Assembly (NCBI GenBank): GCA_029881015.1 | Contig: JAOUNK010000170.1 | Span: 1-7,285, forward strand | Direction: 5' to 3' | Length of the DNA stretch: 7,285 nucleotides | From: Gammaproteobacteria bacterium | GTDB lineage: Bacteria; Pseudomonadota; Gammaproteobacteria; Steroidobacterales; Woeseiaceae | Shown: in pieces, positions 1 to 6,143 of the stretch | Layout: every line of letters starts with the position of its first letter | Numbering within the stretch: position 1 is the first letter of the stretch | Translations under genes and position numbers: made by a program | Notes under the pieces: generated by a model | The model's database searches: none | What the model saw: the letters and a program-made list of their open reading frames with translations, nothing else | What the model was told of the DNA's origin: nothing

Positions 1-24
1 GATCGGGCTTTCAGTCGCCATTTT

Positions 25-229
25 TCACTGGGTGGCGAGACGCTGGTCCGACCGCCGCGCGGCTTCGACAATAGTCACGAATGCATCGAGGACATCAAGC
101 GCAAGAGCTTTATTGCCGTGCGGCCTCTTGCTGTCGAGGATTGCCTGAAACCGCGGTTTCAAGAAACGGTGGAAACGTCTTTCAGTGCCGCTGAACCTTT
201 CATGCGTTTCCTGTGCAAGGCGGTCGGCG
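25..229 (-). pseudogene. Possible C-terminal remnant of a Gfo/Idh/MocA-type oxidoreductase
   Basis: Just downstream of the redoxin gene, in another frame of the same strand, an open frame ends with TGA at 27-25. Its last ~60 residues look like real protein: an aromatic/basic helix (RRFHRFLKPRFQAIL), a turn (DSKRPHGNKA), then an amphipathic helix ending VEAARRSDQ. This resembles the end of Gfo/Idh/MocA oxidoreductases, where a 'phi-x-x-phi-x-x-A-x-RS' helix closes the C-terminal domain. The frame stays open upstream to an ATG at 333, but that part lies inside the redoxin gene and is probably meaningless. No well-placed start with a ribosome site was seen between 229 and 25, and such enzymes are usually 320-400 residues. 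I therefore read it as a fragment left by rearrangement. It could instead be a small unrelated ORF. The family link is from memory of the pattern only. Confidence 0.3.
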
Positions 230-820
230 TCAGGTTTTGAGGGCTTTCCGGACTTCGCGCAACAGGGTTGCCGGATCCGGCCTGTCCGAGATGTGCCTCG
301 ACAGCTCCGTGTAACGAATAATGCCGGCGGCATCGACGACCATGGCCGTCGGCCAGATAGTGTCCGTGCCGTATTCCCTGTCGTAGTCGCCGGGAACGCC
401 GTCCTTCTGTAACAGGCCGAGCTGCTTCGTCACCGCCAGCCGGTCGTCGAGCCAGAATTCGAACTCCACCTTGAAGAACTCGGCTACTCTCCGCGTCGTT
501 TCCAGGGGCTTGGGTGTGATCAGTATCAGCCTTGCGCCCAGGTCGACGATATCGCGGTAATGCTGCGTCAGGTCGCTGACCTGGCGGCTGCAGAACGGAC
601 ACCAGCTACCGCGCACGAATAGGATAACGGCCGGGCCGCCGTGCAGTTCGACAGACCGCACCGGGTCGCCCTGTTCATCGGTCGCCCGGAAATCAGGCAA
701 CGGGCGGCCGGGTTTCAGGGGCGGCGGCGTTCGGCGCAGGCCGCGCCGGGCAAGCCACCACGCCGTGATGATCACCATGGCGGCGACGACGCCGAGGGAT
801 ATCAGGAGGCTCGCGGACAT
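230..820 (-). CDS. Membrane-anchored redoxin (AhpC/TSA-like thiol peroxidase or thioredoxin-fold protein)
   Basis: A 196-residue protein. The ATG at 820 is preferred over an in-frame ATG at 856, because it places a hydrophobic segment (residues 3-23, LLISLGVVAAMVIITAWWLA) directly at the N-terminus. The segment is followed by ARRGLRR; by the positive-inside rule this favours N-out/C-in, with the catalytic domain facing the cytosol. A proline-rich linker (31-42) leads to a thioredoxin-fold domain (about 43-190). It carries FVRGSWCPFCSRQ with C74 and C77, the CxxC seen in the redoxin/AhpC-TSA branch, the usual 'LITPKPLET' strand after the second helix, and W156-P157 in the cis-proline position. 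The likely role is thiol-dependent peroxide reduction or disulfide exchange; substrate and reductant are unknown. No partner gene adjoins it, and it diverges from the aacS unit. Confidence 0.85.
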   Translation of the reverse strand: MSASLLISLGVVAAMVIITAWWLARRGLRRTPPPLKPGRPLPDFRATDEQGDPVRSVELHGGPAVILFVRGSWCPFCSRQVSDLTQHYRDIVDLGARLILITPKPLETTRRVAEFFKVEFEFWLDDRLAVTKQLGLLQKDGVPGDYDREYGTDTIWPTAMVVDAAGIIRYTELSRHISDRPDPATLLREVRKALKT

Positions 821-847
821 GCGCTCAGTATTACCCCGCGTGCGGCA

Positions 848-875
848 TGGACACAAGGCGGTAATTATGGATACT
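848..875 (+). promoter_or_regulatory. Candidate sigma70-type promoter for the aacS operon
   Basis: TGGACA (848-853, five of six to TTGACA) is followed after 16 bases by GATACT (870-875, four of six to TATAAT). Transcription would start near 882, giving a leader of about 33 bases before the ATG at 915. It overlaps the candidate minus-strand -10, so the two directions could compete. These are weak matches found by eye. Confidence 0.3.
864..869 (-). promoter_or_regulatory. Candidate -10 element for the redoxin gene
   Basis: Read on the minus strand this is CATAAT, five of six matches to TATAAT. It lies 44 bases before the ATG at 820 in the divergent intergenic region. No convincing -35 hexamer is present 16-19 bases upstream, so the call rests on one hexamer and the need for a promoter somewhere here. 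Confidence 0.2.
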
Positions 876-914
876 GACTAGCTCTCCCGTGGTACCGACT
901 AAAGCCCGTTTCAG

Positions 915-2852
915 ATGCCCGAAAACCCCGTTCTCTGGACCCCAAGCAAGGACCGAATCGAAGCGAGCAGCATGCATCGATTCATCCGGGCGGCCGCTTG
1001 CAGCGACTACGACGCCCTGTATGCCTGGTCTGTCGACCAGTCACCCGAATTCTGGGAAATGCTCTGCGAGTTCTGCGATGTGCGCTTCGCTGCGCCTGCC
1101 GAAACCACTCTGGCCAGACCCGGAAATATCATGGATGCCGGCTGGTTTACCGGCAGCCGGCTGAACTACGCAGAGCACCTGCTGCGCAACACCGGCAAGC
1201 GGGCGGCCATGGTCTTTTGCGCGGAGAGCGGTGCCCGGCGGGAACTGAGCCGCGACCGGTTACGCGAGGAGGTTGCTGCTGTCGCTGCGGGACTGCGGGC
1301 GGTCGGTGTCGTCGCCGGGGATCGCGTCGCGGCCATCCTGCCCAATTGCCCGGAAGCAGTCATCGCGATGCTCGCGACGACGAGTATCGGGGCGATCTGG
1401 TCATCCTGTTCGCCGGACTTCGGGATCACGGGCGTTGTCGATCGTTTCGGCCAGATCGAGCCCAAGGTGTTGTTCGCGGCAAACGGTTACTACTACAACG
1501 GCAAGACCTGCGATACGCGATCCACGGTCGAAGGCGTGGTCAATGCGATACGCAGTATCGAACGAACCGTGGTGGTGCCGTTCGCCGGCGATCTTGCCCC
1601 TGACCTTGGGCTCGATAATGCGGTGAGCTGGACGTCGTTCGGTCGCGCCGGGGAGCCTCTGACCTTTGCGCCCGTGGACTTCGACCACCCGCTGTACGTC
1701 ATGTATTCCTCGGGGACGACGGGCGTGCCCAAGTGCATCGTGCACGGCCACGGCGGAACGCTGCTGCAGCATCTCAAGGAACACGTTCTGCATACGGATA
1801 TCGGGGCACAGGATCGGCTGTTCTACTTCACGACGTGCGGCTGGATGATGTGGAACTGGCTGGTCAGTGGTCTCGCCACGGGCGCGACACTGGTGCTCTT
1901 CGACGGCTCGCCATTCTTCAACGAGGGACGCATCCTCTGGCGAATGGCGGAGGCGGAAAAGGTGAGCGTGTTCGGAACGAGTGCGAAGTACATTTCGGCG
2001 CTGGAGAAAGCGGGAGTGCGGCCAGGAAACGAGTTCTCGTTGCCGAATTTGCGTGCCGTATTGTCGACGGGTTCGCCGCTCGCGCCGGAGAGTTTCGACT
2101 ATGTCTACGACGCGATTGGTGACGATGTGCAGCTGGCATCCATATCGGGCGGTACCGACATCCTGAGTTGCTTCGCACTGGGCAACCCGGTCTTGCCAGT
2201 GCGGCGCGGTGAGTTGCAGTGCCGCGGCCTCGGCATGGCCGTGGAGGTGTGGAACGACGATGGCCAGGCTGTCGTCAACGAGCCTGGCGAGCTGGTTTGC
2301 ACGAAGCCTTTCCCGTCTGCGCCCGTGGGTTTCTGGAATGATCCCGATGGGAGCCGTTACAAGGCAGCCTACTTCGGGCGCTTTGACGGCGTTTGGGCTC
2401 ACGGGGACTTCGCCGAGTTGACGCCCGGTGGCGGACTCCTGATTCACGGACGCTCCGATGCCGTCCTGAACCCGGGTGGCGTGCGAATCGGTACCGCGGA
2501 AATCTACCGGCAGGTGGAAAAGCTCGACGAAATCGTCGAGAGCATCGCGATCGGCCAGAACTGGAAGGACGACGTGCGTGTCGTGCTGTTCGTCATCCTG
2601 CGAGATGGAGTACAACTGGACGATGAATTGCAGAAGCGCATCCGTACGGTCATCCGGCAGAACACGACGCCGCGTCATGTGCCGGCGAAAATCATTGCCG
2701 TGCCGGAGATACCGCGGACGAAAAGCGGCAAGATCGTCGAGCTCGCCGTCCGCTCTGTTGTGCATGGTGACAGCGTCAGGAATACCGAGGCGCTGGCCAA
2801 CCCGGATGCGCTAAGGCATTTCCAGGGCATCGACGAACTGCAGACTGACTAG
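915..2852 (+). CDS. aacS: Acetoacetyl-CoA synthetase (acetoacetate-CoA ligase)
   Basis: A 645-residue member of the ANL adenylating superfamily, normal length for acetoacetyl-CoA synthetase (about 650). It joins acetoacetate to CoA using ATP, via an acyl-adenylate, in the cytosol. Visible motifs: the N-terminal region LWTPSKDRIEASSMHRF (7-23) and NYAEHLL (84-90) typical of AacS/Acs; the P-loop YSSGTTGVPK (264-273); CGWMMWNW (308-315); SGGTDILSCF (411-420); the A8-region HGDF (496-499) and GRSDAVLNPGGVRIGT (512-527); and the A10 motif RTKSGKIVE (601-609) with catalytic K606. The SGGTDI/SCF and CGWMMWNW forms favour acetoacetate over acetate as substrate. The ATG at 915 has no clear ribosome site but gives the family's usual N-terminus. 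It is the first gene of the rightward cluster, and pairing with the thioesterase suggests acetoacetate salvage. Confidence 0.93.
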   Translation: MPENPVLWTPSKDRIEASSMHRFIRAAACSDYDALYAWSVDQSPEFWEMLCEFCDVRFAAPAETTLARPGNIMDAGWFTGSRLNYAEHLLRNTGKRAAMVFCAESGARRELSRDRLREEVAAVAAGLRAVGVVAGDRVAAILPNCPEAVIAMLATTSIGAIWSSCSPDFGITGVVDRFGQIEPKVLFAANGYYYNGKTCDTRSTVEGVVNAIRSIERTVVVPFAGDLAPDLGLDNAVSWTSFGRAGEPLTFAPVDFDHPLYVMYSSGTTGVPKCIVHGHGGTLLQHLKEHVLHTDIGAQDRLFYFTTCGWMMWNWLVSGLATGATLVLFDGSPFFNEGRILWRMAEAEKVSVFGTSAKYISALEKAGVRPGNEFSLPNLRAVLSTGSPLAPESFDYVYDAIGDDVQLASISGGTDILSCFALGNPVLPVRRGELQCRGLGMAVEVWNDDGQAVVNEPGELVCTKPFPSAPVGFWNDPDGSRYKAAYFGRFDGVWAHGDFAELTPGGGLLIHGRSDAVLNPGGVRIGTAEIYRQVEKLDEIVESIAIGQNWKDDVRVVLFVILRDGVQLDDELQKRIRTVIRQNTTPRHVPAKIIAVPEIPRTKSGKIVELAVRSVVHGDSVRNTEALANPDALRHFQGIDELQTD

Positions 2853-2856
2853 GGGA
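2851..2856 (+). promoter_or_regulatory. Ribosome binding site of the thioesterase gene
   Basis: AGGGGA overlaps the TAG stop of aacS and lies seven bases before the ATG at 2864. It fixes that start in preference to a second in-frame ATG at 2870, and suggests ribosomes terminating on aacS can feed the next gene. Confidence 0.6.
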
Positions 2857-2863
2857 ACGTCTT

Positions 2864-3355
2864 ATGACCATGCAGGGAACTGAAATCATGCGCGGGGAGG
2901 TCCTGCCGGAGTGGATCGATATCAATGACCACATGAACGTCGCCTATTACCTGCTCGCCTTCGACCAGGCGGTCGACGTATTGTGGACACGTTTCGGCCT
3001 TACCGAGGACTACATCAGGACGCACAGTAGTTCGACGATAGCGGTCGAGTCGCACGTCACCTGGCAGCGCGAGATTGTCGAAGGGACGAACTTCGTCGTT
3101 ACCTCGCAGCTACTCGCGTACGACGACAAGCGCATTCACCAGTTCCAGCGCATGTATCATGCCGACGAGGGTTTCCTGGCGGCAACCTGTGAATGGATGA
3201 ATCTGCACTTCGACACGGAACTGCGCCGGGTCGCTCCGTGGCCCGACAATATCCGTGCGCGCATCCGTGAATTCGCAGACAATCAGGGTGAGCATGACTG
3301 GCCCGCAGAAGCGGGCCGGCGCATGCAGGTCAGACAACCAACGTTCAGCATTTAA
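2864..3355 (+). CDS. Hot-dog fold acyl-CoA thioesterase, carnitine-pathway (betainyl-CoA) type
   Basis: A 163-residue single-domain protein of the 4HBT-like hot-dog superfamily; members hydrolyse acyl-CoA to the acid and free CoA. The N-terminal strand-helix has the hallmark WIDINDHMNVAYYLLAFDQA (17-36), in which D19, N21, H23 and N25 sit where the catalytic acid and helix N-cap lie in the family. VESHVTWQREI (61-71) and LAATCEWMNLHFD (105-117) are the matching central strands. This combination is what I associate with the thioesterase domain fused to, or encoded beside, L-carnitine dehydrogenase, which releases glycine betaine from betainyl-CoA. Substrate is inferred; a general short-chain thioesterase is the alternative. 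It sits 11 bases after aacS and 11 before glpK, so it is surely co-transcribed. Its C-terminal tail (after ~130) is basic and low in conservation signals. Confidence 0.8.
   Translation: MTMQGTEIMRGEVLPEWIDINDHMNVAYYLLAFDQAVDVLWTRFGLTEDYIRTHSSSTIAVESHVTWQREIVEGTNFVVTSQLLAYDDKRIHQFQRMYHADEGFLAATCEWMNLHFDTELRRVAPWPDNIRARIREFADNQGEHDWPAEAGRRMQVRQPTFSI
3298..3319 (+). other. Strong GC-rich hairpin inside the thioesterase 3' end
   Basis: CTGGCCCGC (3298-3306), loop AGAA, GCGGGCCGG (3311-3319) form a nine-pair stem with one T-G wobble. It lies in the coding sequence 37 bases before the thioesterase stop and 48 before the glpK start. No run of T follows, so it is not an intrinsic terminator; it could protect or pause mRNA, or be chance in GC-rich code. 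Confidence 0.45.
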
Positions 3356-3366
3356 CCGGACGCATC

Positions 3367-4854
3367 ATGAAAGGAAAATTCCTGCTTGCCATCGATCAGG
3401 GTACCAGCAGCAGCCGCACGGTCATCTACGACCATGGCGCACATGTCGTTGCCAGTGCACAGCAGGAGTTCCCCCAGATCTATCCGCAGCCCGGCTGGGT
3501 CGAGCACGACCCGGAGGCCATCTGGGAATCGGTGACCGCGGTCACCCGCGGTGCCCTCCGGAAAGCCGGTGCGGTGGCTGCCGATATTTCCGCGATCGGT
3601 ATCACGAACCAGCGCGAGACGACGGTGATCTGGGATCGCGAGACAGGCGAGTGCGTATACAACGCCATCGTCTGGCAGGACCGCCGGACAGCCGAGTATT
3701 GCGAGGGCCTGAGAAGAGACGGTCTCGAGGCAACGGTCAGGGAAAAGACAGGCCTGCGCCTCGATCCTTACTTTTCAGGCACCAAGATTGCCTGGATTCT
3801 CGACCATGTCGATGGTGTGCGCGACAGGGCAGAGGCCGGCAAGCTCGCATTCGGTACCATCGACAGTTTCCTGCTTTGGCGTCTTACAGGCGGCCGTGTG
3901 CATGCGACCGATGCAACCAACGCCTCACGCACCTTGTTGTTCAATATTCACACGCAGGCATGGGATGACGAGCTGCTCTCGGCATTCGCCATTCCGCAAT
4001 CGCTGTTGCCCGAGGTGCGCGATTGTGCGGCCGATTTCGGCGTCGCAAGCGACGACTGCATTGGCGGCGGCGTACCGGTTTGTGGCATCGCAGGGGATCA
4101 GCAGGCGGCATTGATCGGGCAGGCCGGGTTCGAGCCCGGCATGACCAAGAGCACATACGGTACCGGGTGTTTCGTCATCGCGAACACGGGCGCCGCGGCA
4201 CTGCAGTCCACGAACCAGTTGCTGACGACTGTCGCGATGCGCATTGGTGGTGACGTGACCTATGGGCTCGAAGGCAGTGTCTTCGTGGCCGGCTCCGCAA
4301 TGCAGTGGCTCCGCGATGAACTGTGCGTCATCGAGTCGGCGCCCGAGTCCGAGGCGATCGCGCGAGCAACGGGCATCGTCCACGACGTGTACGTGGTGCC
4401 GGCATTTGCGGGACTGGGCGCACCCTATTGGGACCCCGCTGCGCGCGGTGCCATCCTCGGGCTCACACGGGGCAGCGGGCGCAATGAGATTGTTACCGCG
4501 ACATTGCAGTCCGTGGCGTTCCAGACGCGCGACCTCATCGCTGCCATGTCCCAGGACGGTATCAAACCGAGCGTGATTCGGGTGGACGGCGGCATGGTGG
4601 CGAACGACTGGTTCCTGCAGTTTCTTGCCGATGTTCTCGATATCCCGGTCGAGCGCCCGGACAACGTCGAGTCGACCGTGCTTGGCGCTGCCTACCTCGC
4701 TGGTTACCAGGCAGGTGTGGTCCGCTCTCCCGCGGACCTCGCGACACTGTGGCAGTGCGATGCCGTGTTCGAGCCAAAGATGCAGGCCGGCCAGCGTGAC
4801 CGCCTGCTGGCCGGCTGGAACGATGCGGTTCACCGCGTTCGCTCCGAGCGCTGA
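3367..4854 (+). CDS. glpK: Glycerol kinase
   Basis: A 495-residue FGGY-family kinase of normal GlpK length (about 500) that phosphorylates glycerol to sn-glycerol 3-phosphate with ATP. Seen in order: the phosphate-1 loop AIDQGTSSSR (8-17); WVEHDPEAIW (44-53); GITNQRETT (78-86) with substrate residues R83 and E84; IVWQDRR (101-107); RLDPYFSGTK (131-140) with Y135; GIAGDQQAAL (240-249) with catalytic-base D244; KSTYGTGCF (261-269); LEGSVFVAGSAMQWLRDE (301-318); PAFAGLGAPYWDP (345-357); and VDGGMVANDW (406-415). The catalytic set matches E. coli GlpK. The FBP-binding loop and the IIA-Glc contact segment do not (see findings). No glpF or glpD lies in the window. The ATG at 3367 has only a weak GGA ribosome site, fitting coupling to the gene before. 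Confidence 0.97.
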   Translation: MKGKFLLAIDQGTSSSRTVIYDHGAHVVASAQQEFPQIYPQPGWVEHDPEAIWESVTAVTRGALRKAGAVAADISAIGITNQRETTVIWDRETGECVYNAIVWQDRRTAEYCEGLRRDGLEATVREKTGLRLDPYFSGTKIAWILDHVDGVRDRAEAGKLAFGTIDSFLLWRLTGGRVHATDATNASRTLLFNIHTQAWDDELLSAFAIPQSLLPEVRDCAADFGVASDDCIGGGVPVCGIAGDQQAALIGQAGFEPGMTKSTYGTGCFVIANTGAAALQSTNQLLTTVAMRIGGDVTYGLEGSVFVAGSAMQWLRDELCVIESAPESEAIARATGIVHDVYVVPAFAGLGAPYWDPAARGAILGLTRGSGRNEIVTATLQSVAFQTRDLIAAMSQDGIKPSVIRVDGGMVANDWFLQFLADVLDIPVERPDNVESTVLGAAYLAGYQAGVVRSPADLATLWQCDAVFEPKMQAGQRDRLLAGWNDAVHRVRSER

Positions 4855-4856
4855 AC

Positions 4857-6143
4857 GTGTTGCGAGCGCGCCAGAAGATCGGGAAGTACCGGATACTCGG
4901 TCGCATCGCGTCCGGGCCGCTGGCCGACGTGTATCGTGCCTACGACACGATCCAGAAGGTCAAGGTTGCGCTCAAGATTCCCAGGCAGGATGAGCACACC
5001 GGTCACGAGGAGTTCCTGCACGAAGTCCGCGTGGCGACAAAACTGCAGCACCCGAACATCCTCTCGGTGATCAATGCAAGTTACATCGACGATCGGTTTG
5101 TCATCGCGATGGAACTGGGAGAGGAATCACTCGCGGATCGCATCGAGCGGCGTGCGACGATGGCGGCCAAGCTGGATCTCGCCCGGCAGGGCCTGGCGGC
5201 GCTCGCACATGCCCACGAAAACAAGATCATTCACTGCGATATCAAGCCCGAGAATTTCATCCTGTTCCACGGCAACCAGCTAAAGCTTGCCGACTTCGGC
5301 TTCGCCAAGCACGGCGTGCGCACGCTCAAGGCCTCGGGCTCCGGTACGATCGACTACATCGCACCCGAACAGGCCATGGGCAGGCCGAAGTTTCAATCGG
5401 ATGTGTTTTCAATGGGCCTGGTGCTGTATCGCCTGTTTTCCGGCAAGTTGCCGGAATGGCCCTTCGAGTGGCCGATGGCAGGTCACGAAACGCTGACCGC
5501 GCGCGTGCGGCCCGAGTTGATCGATATTCTGAAGAAGGCGATCCAGCTCGATCCCGCGAAACGGTATCGGACCGCCGAGAAGATGTTCGCGGATTTCGAG
5601 CGAGCCGACAGTCATGCGCGCAAGCAGAAGAAGCCGCGCGCGAAAAACGGAGCGCGTCGCGGTACGTCATGGCGGCAGATGCAATGGCGCGAGTTCCAGC
5701 ACCAGTTCAAGAAACAACTGGACACTCGCCATCAATGCCGCAACTGCGAAGGACCCGTCGCGGAGAGCATGCAGGCATGTCCCTGGTGCGGGTTTGACAA
5801 TCCGGCGCGGGGTGCCGAAACGACGATGCCGGCGCATTGTCCGCGCTGTGAGCGTGGCGTTAAGAACGACTGGGATTATTGCGCCTGGTGTTTCGGCCCT
5901 GGATTCGTCGAGGAGACCACGCGTCGCTATCCTGACAAGCGCTATACGGCCAGGTGCGCGAATAGCCGATGCGGCGGTCCCCTGATGCCGTTCATGCGCT
6001 ATTGTCCGCATTGCCGCATGAAGATCAGGCGGCCCTGGAAGATCAAAGGCAGCCGCCATTCCTGCAAGGCCTGTAACTGGGGCATCGCGCACGAATTCTG
6101 GAATTACTGTGCCTGGTGTCGCGAACCTGTGAGGCGAAAATGA
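4857..6143 (+). CDS. Soluble Hanks-type Ser/Thr protein kinase with four C-terminal zinc ribbons
   Basis: A 428-residue protein starting with GTG at 4857, two bases after the glpK stop; TTG at 4860 is an alternative. Kinase domain (about 11-248): glycine loop GRIASGPLADVY (15-26), VALK with K40, alpha-C E56, HCDIKPEN (126-133) with D128, K130 and N133, DFG (146-148), GTIDYIAPE (163-171), and SDVFSMGLVLYRL (181-193). All catalytic residues are present, so it should be active. A basic linker (252-270) follows. Four Cys4 zinc ribbons come next: C294/297/308/311, C328/331/342/345, C367/372/383/386 and C403/406/418/421, spaced about 34-39 residues. There is no transmembrane segment, PASTA or FHA domain, so it is cytosolic, unlike PknB-type receptors. 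The ribbons likely bind a protein or nucleic acid, or sense redox/metal state; this is inference. The following PP2C is its probable antagonist. Confidence 0.92.
   Translation: MLRARQKIGKYRILGRIASGPLADVYRAYDTIQKVKVALKIPRQDEHTGHEEFLHEVRVATKLQHPNILSVINASYIDDRFVIAMELGEESLADRIERRATMAAKLDLARQGLAALAHAHENKIIHCDIKPENFILFHGNQLKLADFGFAKHGVRTLKASGSGTIDYIAPEQAMGRPKFQSDVFSMGLVLYRLFSGKLPEWPFEWPMAGHETLTARVRPELIDILKKAIQLDPAKRYRTAEKMFADFERADSHARKQKKPRAKNGARRGTSWRQMQWREFQHQFKKQLDTRHQCRNCEGPVAESMQACPWCGFDNPARGAETTMPAHCPRCERGVKNDWDYCAWCFGPGFVEETTRRYPDKRYTARCANSRCGGPLMPFMRYCPHCRMKIRRPWKIKGSRHSCKACNWGIAHEFWNYCAWCREPVRRK
6131..6143 (+). promoter_or_regulatory. Ribosome site and ATGA stop/start overlap, kinase to phosphatase
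   Basis: GAGG (6131-6134) lies five bases before ATGA (6140-6143), where the phosphatase ATG shares bases with the kinase TGA stop. This settles the phosphatase start at 6140 rather than the in-frame ATG at 6116, and is the classic arrangement for translational coupling at matched levels. Confidence 0.8.

Noticed and set aside
1..21. Possible minus-strand start ATG at 21-19 (MATESPI) running off the left edge
   Set aside because: Only seven codons are visible and there is no Shine-Dalgarno sequence before it, so a gene cannot be supported.
148..180. Inverted repeat around GGTTTCAAGAAAC downstream of the redoxin gene
   Set aside because: Only five pairs with a two-base loop and no T tract on either strand; not a credible terminator.
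1401..2765. Long open frame (454 codons) on the minus strand inside aacS
   Set aside because: It is antisense to a clearly functional gene and rich in His, Arg and Val typical of GC-rich shadow frames, with no recognisable motif.
3925..4833. 302-codon open frame on the minus strand inside glpK
   Set aside because: Same shadow effect: low-complexity Arg/His/Cys-rich translation opposite a conserved enzyme, no motif or ribosome site.
6116..6139. Upstream in-frame ATG as start of the phosphatase
   Set aside because: It would overlap the kinase's last zinc ribbon by 28 bases and has no ribosome site, while the ATG at 6140 has GAGG at good spacing and an ATGA overlap.
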